The notes under the pieces were generated by a model. It made no database searches, was not told the DNA's origin, and saw only the letters and a list, made by a program, of their open reading frames with translations. Shown in pieces: positions 1 through 6,758 of a stretch of DNA of 18,680 nt (the first letter of the stretch is position 1; each line of letters opens with the position of its first letter). Source of the stretch: Oscillospiraceae bacterium (GTDB lineage Bacteria > Bacillota > Clostridia > Oscillospirales > Oscillospiraceae); NCBI GenBank assembly GCA_029009035.1, contig JAQXJQ010000142.1:1-18680 (forward strand). Direction: 5' to 3'. The position numbers were made by a program, and so were the translations under genes.

Positions 1-222
1 GGTGCCGAACCGGTCGCTTTTGCCCAGACAGTAGTCCAGCATCTCGGTGTAGGCGTCCTTGATCTCCGCCCGGGTGAGCCCGGTCCGTTCTTCCAGACGG
101 AGGGGACCGATGTGGGCGTAGTAAAAAGACCGGCAGAGGATGGGAACAGCGATGGAAAAGGACAGGATAAAAACTGCCAGTACCGCAGCGGTGAGGGCGG
201 TCAAAAGTTTACGAGCGTTCAT
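1..222 (-). CDS. DUF1461/TIGR01906-type integral membrane protein (partial, N-terminal 74 residues)
   Basis: Only the first 74 codons are in the window; the gene continues past the left edge. The visible part has a short basic N-terminus (MNARK), one hydrophobic segment at about residues 6-27, then a stretch containing FYYAHIGPLRLEERTGLTRAEI and a segment ending in LDYCLGK. That layout resembles the TIGR01906/DUF1461 family of Firmicutes membrane proteins, whose function is unknown. The ATG at 222 is preceded by AAAGGAGG at a good distance. It overlaps the end of the upstream YhhN-like gene by 14 bp, so the two are probably co-transcribed and translationally coupled. The family call is from recall of the motif pattern, and the C-terminal half that would confirm it is missing. 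Confidence 0.7.
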   Translation of the reverse strand, partial: MNARKLLTALTAAVLAVFILSFSIAVPILCRSFYYAHIGPLRLEERTGLTRAEIKDAYTEMLDYCLGKSDRFGT

Positions 223-844
223 GAAACGCCTCCTTTGCGGACAGAACGATGAGCACCTGGGAGGGGAGGTAGAAAAACCACATCCCCACGGCGGAGAGCG
301 CTCCCCCAAGGCCCAGATTGAACAGCCCCACGCACACGTCGCACCCCACAAAGAGGGTCAGCCCCACGGCAAAGAGCCATTTGCGGCTGTACCACGCCAG
401 CACCGTGTTGGACAGCAGCTGGGAGAAGTAGAGGCACACCAGCAGGTTGAGGGGGGTGGCGATGCCGAAGCGGAAGGCCGCCAGAGCCAGCAGCAGAGGC
501 AGCGCGAGGCGCAGCCACGCCGCCGTGGGCGCGCCGCCCCGCCGCAGCCGCAGGAGGTAACAGGTCTGGGCCGCGAGAAAGAGAACGACGCCCAGGGAGT
601 AGAAACGACCCAGCACCAGCAAAAAGACATCGGCAGCGGCGGTGAACAGCAGTGCGGGCAGCACCAGAGTGTCCCCGCCTCCATGAGCGCACAGGGCAGC
701 ATAGATGAGGCACAGGAGGATGCCGCCGAACTTCAGGGGGACGGTGGGGCCACTGTGTCCGGTGAGGTCAAGGGTGAGGAAGCCCAGATAGAGGATGGCC
801 TCCGCGCCCAGAAACAGGGAGATGATGCGGGGTATTCGGTTCAC
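209..844 (-). CDS. YhhN-like (TMEM86 / lysoplasmalogenase-like) multi-pass membrane protein
   Basis: The 211-residue product is almost entirely hydrophobic, with about seven or eight predicted membrane segments. The pattern ALLFTAAADVFLLVLG followed by LGVVLFLAAQTCYLL, and later LFVGCDVCVGLFNL, matches the YhhN family layout, in which a membrane segment with an acidic residue precedes a phenylalanine/leucine-rich helix. Some animal members hydrolyse lysoplasmalogens; for bacterial members this is unproven, so no substrate is assigned. The start is GTG at 844, behind GGGAGG in the 31-bp gap after prfC. The 3' end overlaps the next membrane gene. It is most likely the second gene of a prfC operon. 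The weak point is that family identity rests on topology and two short motifs. Confidence 0.6.
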   Translation of the reverse strand: MNRIPRIISLFLGAEAILYLGFLTLDLTGHSGPTVPLKFGGILLCLIYAALCAHGGGDTLVLPALLFTAAADVFLLVLGRFYSLGVVLFLAAQTCYLLRLRRGGAPTAAWLRLALPLLLALAAFRFGIATPLNLLVCLYFSQLLSNTVLAWYSRKWLFAVGLTLFVGCDVCVGLFNLGLGGALSAVGMWFFYLPSQVLIVLSAKEAFHERS

Positions 845-875
845 ACCAGGACCTCCCTTGCGTTTTGTGGGATTC

Positions 876-2477
876 TCAGAAGGCAGCGCCGCCGAACTCG
901 GACAGGGTGAGCTGCTTGTTCCGGTCGGCAGTCCAGTTGATGGACCACATGGAGGCGAAGAGCAGCAGCTGGTTGCCCTTGTAGTCCTCCACCAGCATGG
1001 CGTCGCTGGGGAGGATCAGATCCTCGGCCTTGAGAGGCTCGTCCCCGTCGTGCTCCACCCAGCGCAGATACTCAAAGGGCAGACCCTCCTGATAGAGGTC
1101 CACGCCGTACTCGTTTTTCAGCCGGTACTCCAGCACATCGAACTGCAGGGTGCCCACCACGCCTACGATGACCTCCTCCATGCCGGAGTAGGGGGTCTTG
1201 AAGATCTGGATGGCACCCTCCTGGGCGATCTGCTCCAGGCCCTTGAGGAACTGCTTGCGCTTCATGGTGTCCAGCGGGCGGACACGGCGGAAATGCTCGG
1301 GGGCGAAGGTGGGGATGGGGTCGAACCTGAACTTTTTGTTGGCGGTGCACAGGGTGTCGCCGATGGAGAAGATGCCGGGGTCGAATACGCCGATGATGTC
1401 GCCGGCGTAGGCCTCCTCGATGATCTCGCGCTCGGCGGCCATCAGCTGCTGGGGGCGGGAGAGCTTGATCTTCTTGCCGCCCTGCACATGGTAGACCTCC
1501 TTGTCCGCGTCAAAACGGCCGGAGACCACACGCATGAAGGCGATCCGGTCCCGGTGGGCCTTGTTCATATTGGCCTGGATCTTGAAGACGAAGGCGGAGA
1601 AATCGTCATCATCGGAGAAGACGACATCGTCACCGGCCTTGCGGGGCAGGGGGGCGGTGGTCATGCGCAGAAAGTCCTCCAGGAACGGCTCGACGCCGAA
1701 ATTGGTGAGGGCGGAGCCGAAGAACACGGGGGAGAGCTTGCCGTGGCGGACGCGGTCCATGTCGAACTCGCAGGAAGCGCCGTCCAGCAGCTCGATATCG
1801 TCCACCAGCTGGTCGCGGCGGGCCTGACCGATGAGACCGGCCAGCTCGGGGTCGTCCAGCTCTACCTCGGTGGCGGTGGCGGCGCGGGAGTTGGTGTTGG
1901 AGGTGAAGTGGATGATCTTGCGGCGCTCACGGTCGTAGACGCCCTGAAACTCCTTGCCGCAGCCGATGGGCCAGTTGACGGCATAGGTGTCGATGCCCAG
2001 CTCATGCTCCAGTTCCTCGCACAGCTCGAAGGGGTCGCGGGCCTCGCGGTCCATCTTGTTGATGAAGGTGAAGATGGGGATGTCCCGCATGGCGCAGACC
2101 TTGAACAGCTTACGGGTCTGGGCCTCCACGCCCTTGGCGCCGTCAATGACCATGACGGCGGAGTCGGCGGCCATGAGGGTGCGGTAGGTATCCTCGGAGA
2201 AGTCCTGGTGGCCGGGGGTGTCCAGAATGTTGATGCAGAAGCCCTCGTACTGGAACTGCATGACGGAAGAGGTGACGGAAATACCGCGCTGCTTTTCGAT
2301 CTCCATCCAGTCGGAGGTGGCGGCGCGGGAGTTCTTTTTGCCCTTGACCACGCCGGCCTGAGCGATGGCGCCTCCGTACAGCAGGAATTTTTCGGTCAGT
2401 GTGGTTTTGCCGGCGTCGGGATGGGAGATGATGGCAAAGGTTCGGCGCCGGTTGATCTCGGATTGGTATTGTGACAT
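876..2477 (-). CDS. prfC: Peptide chain release factor 3 (RF3), translational GTPase
   Basis: RF3 uses GTP to recycle RF1/RF2 from the ribosome after peptide release. The 533-residue product has the full GTPase signature: P-loop SHPDAGKTT near residue 18, switch region RGISVTSSVMQF, DTPGHQDF and NKMD. It then has the RF3-type domain II and III, ending in WTADRNKQLTLSEF. Length is normal for RF3 (about 530). The frame stays open upstream to 2618, but the first 47 residues have no family resemblance, and ATG 2477 has GGAGG about ten bases ahead and begins with the typical MSQYQSEINRRRTFAIISHPDAGK sequence, so that start is chosen. A strong promoter lies at 2566-2594. Two membrane-protein genes follow closely and probably share the transcript. 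Confidence 0.96.
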   Translation of the reverse strand: MSQYQSEINRRRTFAIISHPDAGKTTLTEKFLLYGGAIAQAGVVKGKKNSRAATSDWMEIEKQRGISVTSSVMQFQYEGFCINILDTPGHQDFSEDTYRTLMAADSAVMVIDGAKGVEAQTRKLFKVCAMRDIPIFTFINKMDREARDPFELCEELEHELGIDTYAVNWPIGCGKEFQGVYDRERRKIIHFTSNTNSRAATATEVELDDPELAGLIGQARRDQLVDDIELLDGASCEFDMDRVRHGKLSPVFFGSALTNFGVEPFLEDFLRMTTAPLPRKAGDDVVFSDDDDFSAFVFKIQANMNKAHRDRIAFMRVVSGRFDADKEVYHVQGGKKIKLSRPQQLMAAEREIIEEAYAGDIIGVFDPGIFSIGDTLCTANKKFRFDPIPTFAPEHFRRVRPLDTMKRKQFLKGLEQIAQEGAIQIFKTPYSGMEEVIVGVVGTLQFDVLEYRLKNEYGVDLYQEGLPFEYLRWVEHDGDEPLKAEDLILPSDAMLVEDYKGNQLLLFASMWSINWTADRNKQLTLSEFGGAAF

Positions 2478-2565
2478 GGGGGGACGACCTCCAAAACAGA
2501 TTTTTGATGATGAAAAAGGCGGCTGTTTACATGGGACGATACCTCTGAAAATAATTTTACAGAAT

Positions 2566-2594
2566 ATTATACCAGTTTCAGGCTGAAAGGGCAA
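2566..2594 (-). promoter_or_regulatory. Sigma-A promoter for prfC operon
   Basis: On the minus strand TTGCCC (2589-2594), a 17-bp spacer and a perfect TATAAT (2566-2571) are followed by about 90 bp of leader to the prfC ATG. Spacing and -10 match the housekeeping consensus; the -35 matches at 4 of 6. Confidence 0.8.
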
Positions 2595-2690
2595 CAGCCA
2601 AATGGAGAAAATACGCACAGTCGGGCCGCAATGCGCATAGCTGTGCTTAGGAGCTTTCCGGGATCATGGAAAGCCCGGGGGAGGAAAAAT

Positions 2691-2888
2691 ATGGAGCATT
2701 GGCTGGCCAAACGGCTGAGCGCCCTGCTGTGCGTGAAGGCCATTGTGACCCTGGCCCTCACGGGGGCCTTTGTGTATCTGGCCGTCACGAATCGGATGAG
2801 CCAGGATATGATGACCATCTATGCGGTGATCATCTCCTTCTATTTCGGGACACAGCATGAGCGTGTCCCGGAGGGAGGAAGGGTATGA
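2691..2888 (+). CDS. Small holin-like membrane protein
   Basis: This is a 65-residue protein with two membrane segments (about residues 12-33 and 40-52) joined by a short polar turn and ending in a charged tail. The core KAIVTLALTGAFVYLAVTN and IISFYFGTQHE resembles the small holin-like proteins found next to endolysin genes in Firmicutes phages, where the FYFGTQ element recurs. Holins permeabilise the membrane so that the lysin reaches the wall. The ATG follows GGGGGAGG at normal spacing. Its TGA overlaps the ATG of the amidase gene (ATGA), a classic coupling for a lysis cassette. No convincing plus-strand sigma-A promoter is visible upstream; a 7-bp hairpin (2653-2674) lies just before the ribosome site. 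Function is inferred from context and motif only. Confidence 0.7.
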   Translation: MEHWLAKRLSALLCVKAIVTLALTGAFVYLAVTNRMSQDMMTIYAVIISFYFGTQHERVPEGGRV

Positions 2889-3715
2889 AGCTGCTGCGGT
2901 GTATATTGAGCGAGAACGACTGTTTTAAACAGGGAGAGACCATTACGCCCCGGGGGGTGATGATACACTCCACAGGGGCCGACAACCCCATGCTCCGACG
3001 GTATGTGCAGCCGGCAGCGGGGGACCGGGAGCGGCAGAGCCTGCTGGAACAGTTGGGAGAAAACCCCAACGGGAACGACTGGAACAGACCGGGACTCAGT
3101 GTGTGCGTCCACGGTTTTGTGGGGAAGCTGGCGGATGGCAGCGTGGCCTGTGTGCAGACGCTGCCCTGGAATTGCCGCGGATGGCACGCGGGGAACGGGA
3201 CCACCCGACCCAGCGCCAACAACACCCACATCTCCTTTGAGATCTGTGAGGACGCACTGGATGACCCGGAGTATTTCGGCGCCGTCTACCGCGCTGCAGT
3301 GGAACTGACCGCTTATCTGTGTACCCTTTACAGCCTGGATCCCCTGGAGCCGGGGGTGATAGTGTGCCACAGCGAGGGTTACCGGCTTGGTATGGCCAGC
3401 AACCACGCTGATGTGGAGCACTGGTTTCCCCGGTTCGGCAAGAGTATGGGGGACTTCCGCACTGATGTGGCGGCGGAGACGGAGAAGGGTGCGGGGGAGG
3501 CCGGCATGGAGGAGAAGTTTGACCGTCTTATGGAGCGTTGGCTTCGGCAGCGAATTACCCTGCCACCCTCGGCCTGGTCCAAAGTGGAGCGGGAGTGGGC
3601 GGAGGGGGCCGGGATATTCCGGGGAGACGGAGAGGGAAACATGAACTACCGATCCTTCTGCACCCGTGAGGAGCTGGCGGTGGCCCTCTACCGCGTGACC
3701 CATCCGAACGGGTAA
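2885..3715 (+). CDS. N-acetylmuramoyl-L-alanine amidase, phage endolysin type (Amidase_2)
   Basis: The 276-residue enzyme is predicted to cut the bond between muramic acid and L-alanine in peptidoglycan. The Amidase_2 fold is shown by GVMIHSTGADNP near residue 24 (zinc histidine), FVGKLADGSV, NTHISFEICED and VCHSEGYRLGMASNHADVEHWF (second zinc histidine region). A linker follows residue 190, then a C-terminal repeat-like module: W..VEREWAEGAGIFRGDG and FCTREELAVALYR, which looks like half of an SLH-type or lysin wall-binding repeat. There is no signal peptide, as expected for a holin-dependent lysin. It overlaps the holin-like gene by 4 bp. Convergent spoIIP lies 42 bp away, and the spoIIP terminator starts at this gene's stop codon. 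It could be a domesticated lysin rather than a live phage remnant. Confidence 0.88.
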   Translation: MKLLRCILSENDCFKQGETITPRGVMIHSTGADNPMLRRYVQPAAGDRERQSLLEQLGENPNGNDWNRPGLSVCVHGFVGKLADGSVACVQTLPWNCRGWHAGNGTTRPSANNTHISFEICEDALDDPEYFGAVYRAAVELTAYLCTLYSLDPLEPGVIVCHSEGYRLGMASNHADVEHWFPRFGKSMGDFRTDVAAETEKGAGEAGMEEKFDRLMERWLRQRITLPPSAWSKVEREWAEGAGIFRGDGEGNMNYRSFCTREELAVALYRVTHPNG

Positions 3716-3753
3716 AAAACTCCCCTGCGCTCCCGGTTTTGGGAACGCAGGGG
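3713..3753 (-). terminator. Intrinsic terminator of spoIIP
   Basis: A 13-position stem (12 paired), arms 3722-3734 and 3741-3753 around a GGTTTT loop, is followed on the minus strand by a run of six T (complement of 3714-3719). The plus-strand side has no T-run, so it mainly ends minus-strand transcription. The A-run includes the end of the amidase TAA codon. Confidence 0.85.
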
Positions 3754-3757
3754 ATGT

Positions 3758-4885
3758 TCACTGCATCATTTCGGCCACGGTGCGGGAGAAGAGCCTTGCG
3801 GCGGTGATGGCCTCCTGCAGGGTGTTTCCGTGGGTGCCCACCTCCAGCAGAATTTCGCCGGTGGACTGGTGCTGGTTGAAGCGGGAGGTGCGCAGCACGA
3901 TGGGACGGGCCAGGGTGGCCCACTTGTCACACAGGGCTTTTTGGATGCTCACCGCCAGGGAGAGGTTGACCCGCCAGTTGGGATGGGTCTGGCCCATGGC
4001 GTCGGTGCCCATGACCATCATCACCTGGGCGCAGTTGGGGGCGGTGCCGGCGGCGGTCTTGTAGAGCTTTCCGTCGGAGGAGACCAGCGCGTCCCGGTGA
4101 ACGTCCAGAACCAGCTGAATGGAGGGGTACTGCTCCAGGATCCTGGCCACGCCCTCGCTGGAGCGGACATAGGCCTCGTTGTAGTTGGGGTAATCGTAGA
4201 GGGTGGTGTCGTGGATGACTTTGATGCCGGCGCTCTCAAAGATGGCGGCCATCTCGTCGCCGATGCGCACCATGTTCCGGCTTTTGTCCAGCGTGCGGTA
4301 GCTGTCGCTCTCCACATAGGTGTCGTCGCCATCCATGGTGTAGGCCTCGGTGGCGTGGGAGTGGAAAATGAGTACCCGGGGAGCGTCACTTTTCGCGGTG
4401 AGCTTTGGCGCGGCGGACAGAAGAGCGTCGATATCCAGGGTGTAATCGGTGTGGTTGTAGATGGAGATGCCGCCGGAGGTCACATACTTTTTTGAGGTTC
4501 CCGCCACCATGGTCTTGGTGACGATGTTTCCCGGCTCCGGAACGGAGGAGGGGAGGGGCTCCTCTCCGGGTTCATCCGCTTCCGAAGGAGTGAGCAGCTG
4601 GGGCGGCGGAGTGAGCAGCTCCGGGACCGGGGAGACTGACGGAGGGGAGCTCTGGGCGGCGGCCAGCCGCTCCGGCAGGGACATACTGCCCTGGGGCGTG
4701 CCCAGCTCGGCGCAGAGCAGCGCCAGGGTGAGCCGGGGATCGGAGGCGGCCTTGCGCAGGACCGCGCTCAGGGAGCCGGGGTCGGCGGTGAGCCAGATGA
4801 GCCACAGCGCCGCTGTGCACACAAAGACTGCCGCGCATTGGCGCAGACGCCGTGCCGGGCGTTGCCTTGTCCGTTTCCTTTGCAT
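3758..4885 (-). CDS. spoIIP: Stage II sporulation protein P (SpoIIP), cell-wall hydrolase
   Basis: SpoIIP is a membrane-anchored amidase and endopeptidase of the SpoIID-SpoIIM-SpoIIP complex that drives engulfment during sporulation. The 375-residue product has a very basic N-terminus and one membrane anchor (about residues 16-38), then a proline/serine-rich linker (about 75-120). The catalytic domain shows ISIYNHTDYTLD, LIFHSHATEAY, LVLDVHRDAL and ILLEVGTHGNTL, the metal-binding histidine and glutamate motifs of the family. A GTG at 4894 is also possible, but GAGGTG sits six bases before ATG 4885 and overlaps that GTG, so 4885 is chosen. It follows the hydrogenase operon after a strong terminator, so it is a separate unit with its own promoter. 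It is direct evidence that the organism descends from spore formers. Confidence 0.94.
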   Translation of the reverse strand: MQRKRTRQRPARRLRQCAAVFVCTAALWLIWLTADPGSLSAVLRKAASDPRLTLALLCAELGTPQGSMSLPERLAAAQSSPPSVSPVPELLTPPPQLLTPSEADEPGEEPLPSSVPEPGNIVTKTMVAGTSKKYVTSGGISIYNHTDYTLDIDALLSAAPKLTAKSDAPRVLIFHSHATEAYTMDGDDTYVESDSYRTLDKSRNMVRIGDEMAAIFESAGIKVIHDTTLYDYPNYNEAYVRSSEGVARILEQYPSIQLVLDVHRDALVSSDGKLYKTAAGTAPNCAQVMMVMGTDAMGQTHPNWRVNLSLAVSIQKALCDKWATLARPIVLRTSRFNQHQSTGEILLEVGTHGNTLQEAITAARLFSRTVAEMMQ

Positions 4886-4902
4886 GATCTTCACCTCGAA
4901 CC

Positions 4903-4931
4903 ACAGTATGCGCCCCCGGGGTATAATAGAA
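4903..4931 (-). promoter_or_regulatory. Possible sigma-E-type promoter of spoIIP
   Basis: On the minus strand TTCTATT (4925-4931), 14 bp, then CATACTGT (4903-4910) resembles the mother-cell sigma-E pattern (ATATT-like, 14 bp, CATACAAT-like). It suits spoIIP biology. Against it, the predicted start would fall at about 4896, giving a leader that begins inside the ribosome site, and the -35 overlaps the terminator tail of the hydrogenase operon. Confidence 0.4.
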
Positions 4932-4966
4932 CGCCTCCCGGATACCTTCTGGTATCCGGGAGGCGT
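4921..4966 (-). terminator. Terminator of hydrogenase operon
   Basis: A perfect 16-bp stem (arms 4931-4946 and 4951-4966) with a TTCT loop begins 15 bp after the hndD stop codon. On the minus strand it runs into the T/A-rich tail TCTATTATAC. It should separate the hydrogenase operon from spoIIP. Confidence 0.88.
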
Positions 4967-4981
4967 ATGGATAGGACCTAT

Positions 4982-6742
4982 TTAGTCGTCGGTGCGGTAG
5001 CGCTTCTGGGGAACATAGGTGCAGTGGAGCAGCTCATGGGCCTTGTGGCCGCCGGGCTCGCCCAGATAGGTCTCATAGATCTCCTTGAGCACGGGATTTT
5101 CGTGGCTCTTGCGGAACTCCATGCTCTGATCCTGCTTGTACAGGGCCTTGGCGCGGAGGGAGCGAAGATCGGTGAAGGAGCGGACGCTGGCGGGCTGCAG
5201 GGGCTGACCGCCGCCGTTGACGCAGCCGCCGGGACAGGCCATGAACTCGATGAAATCGTAGTTCAGCTCGCCGGCGCGAACTCCGTCCAGGACCTGCTTG
5301 GCGTTGCTCAGGCCGGAGGCCACGCACACCCGGACGGTCTTGCCGGGCAGCTCGTAGGAGGCCTCCTTGATGCCCTGGGTGCCGCGGACCTCATGGAACT
5401 CCAGCGGAGCCATTTCGCTGCCGGTGACCTTGGCCACCACGGTGCGCAGCGCGGCTTCCATCACGCCGCCGGTGGCGCCGAAGATGACGGAGGCGCCGGT
5501 GGAGATGCCCAGCATGGGGTCAAACTCGCCGTCGGGCAGATGGTCGAACATCATGCCGGCCTGGGTGATCATGCGGGCCAACTCGCGGGTGGTGAGGGAG
5601 GCGTCCACAGGCATGCAGCCGTTGGCCATGCGCTGCTCGGGGCGCTTGACCTCGTACTTCTTGGCGGTGCAGGGCATGATGGAGACCACATAAATATCGT
5701 TGGGGTCGATGCCGGCCTTCTCGGCGTAATAGCTCTTCACCAGCGCGCCGAACATCTGCTGGGGGGACTTGCAGGTGGACAGATTGGGCACGAACTCGGG
5801 GTAGTGCTGCTCGCAATAGCGGATCCAGCCGGGGGAGCAGGAGGTGATCATGGGCATGGTGCCGCCGTTCTGCAGGCGCTGCAGGAATTCGGTGCCTTCC
5901 TCCATGATGGTGAAGTCGGCGGCGGTGTCCACATCGAACACCTTGTCGAAGCCCAGGCGGCGCAGGGCGGAGATCATCTTGCCCTCCACATTGGAGCCCA
6001 CGGGCATACCGAAGCTCTCGCCCAGGGTGACGCGGACGGAGGGGGCGGGGCCCACCACCACGTGCTTGGTGGGGTCCTGCAGGGCGGCCAGGACTTCGGC
6101 GGTAGAGTCTTTTTCGGACAGAGCGCCGGTGGGGCAGACCACGATGCACTGGCCGCAGGACACGCAGTCCACCTCGTTCAGGTCGCGGTCAAAGGCGGAG
6201 CCGATGTGGGTCTCGAAGCCGCGGTTGTTGGGGCCGATGACGCCCACGGCCTGCAGCTTGCGGCAGGCGGAGACGCAGCGGCGGCACAGCACGCACTTGG
6301 AGTTGTCACGCACCAGATGGAGGGCGGAGTCCTCGATCTGGGGCATCATCTTGTCGGCGGCATAGCGCACGGCGTCGATGCCCAGGTCGGCGGCCAGCTG
6401 GCGCAGCTCGCAATGGGAGTTGCGGGAGCAGGTGAGGCAGTCCATCCGGTGGTTGGACAGGATCAGCTCCAGGGTGAGGCGGCGGGAGTGGCGCACCCGC
6501 TCGGTGTTGGTGTAGACCACCATGCCCTCGTTCACGGGGTAGACGCAGGAGGCCATGAGAGAACGGGCGCCCTTGACCTCCACCACGCAGATACGGCAGG
6601 CGCCGATCTCGTTGACATCCTTCAGGAAGCACAGGGTGGGGATCTTGATGCCGGCGGAGCGGGCGGCCTCCAGAACGGTGGTGCCTTCGGGGACGGTGAC
6701 CGGGATGTTGTCGATAGTCAGGTTGATCATTTTCTTATCCAT
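4982..6742 (-). CDS. hndD: [FeFe]-hydrogenase catalytic subunit of NAD(P)H-linked bifurcating hydrogenase
   Basis: This 586-residue subunit (also called HydA) makes or splits H2 at the H-cluster. Domains in order: a plant-type [2Fe-2S] domain (cysteines at about 38, 49, 52, 66); a His-ligated cluster motif HRMDCLTCSRNSHC; two [4Fe-4S] sites (CVLCRRCVSAC and CVSCGQCIVVCP); then the H domain with TSCSPGW (Cys302-Ser303), IMPCTAKKYE and EFMACPGGCVNGGGQP; and a C-terminal small-subunit-like segment ending in HELLHCTYV. Architecture and size match the CpI-like class with the soluble multimeric partners encoded upstream. ATG 6742 has GGAGGAG ahead and lies 16 bp after hndC. One oddity: L1 has Ser where the textbook motif TSCCPGW has the cysteine next to proline; a cysteine also appears in STCKSPQQ. 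I believe related clostridial enzymes share this variant. Maturases HydEFG are not in the window. Confidence 0.95.
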   Translation of the reverse strand: MDKKMINLTIDNIPVTVPEGTTVLEAARSAGIKIPTLCFLKDVNEIGACRICVVEVKGARSLMASCVYPVNEGMVVYTNTERVRHSRRLTLELILSNHRMDCLTCSRNSHCELRQLAADLGIDAVRYAADKMMPQIEDSALHLVRDNSKCVLCRRCVSACRKLQAVGVIGPNNRGFETHIGSAFDRDLNEVDCVSCGQCIVVCPTGALSEKDSTAEVLAALQDPTKHVVVGPAPSVRVTLGESFGMPVGSNVEGKMISALRRLGFDKVFDVDTAADFTIMEEGTEFLQRLQNGGTMPMITSCSPGWIRYCEQHYPEFVPNLSTCKSPQQMFGALVKSYYAEKAGIDPNDIYVVSIMPCTAKKYEVKRPEQRMANGCMPVDASLTTRELARMITQAGMMFDHLPDGEFDPMLGISTGASVIFGATGGVMEAALRTVVAKVTGSEMAPLEFHEVRGTQGIKEASYELPGKTVRVCVASGLSNAKQVLDGVRAGELNYDFIEFMACPGGCVNGGGQPLQPASVRSFTDLRSLRAKALYKQDQSMEFRKSHENPVLKEIYETYLGEPGGHKAHELLHCTYVPQKRYRTDD

Positions 6743-6758
6743 GGTTGTCACTCCTCCC

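Noticed and set aside
2653..2674. Hairpin GCTTTCC/GGAAAGC as a terminator before the holin-like gene
   Set aside because: There is no T-run on either side and the stem is only 7 bp.
2595..2690. Sigma-A or sporulation promoter for the holin-endolysin pair
   Set aside because: CATA-like and TTTACA-like elements exist, but none has a partner at correct spacing.
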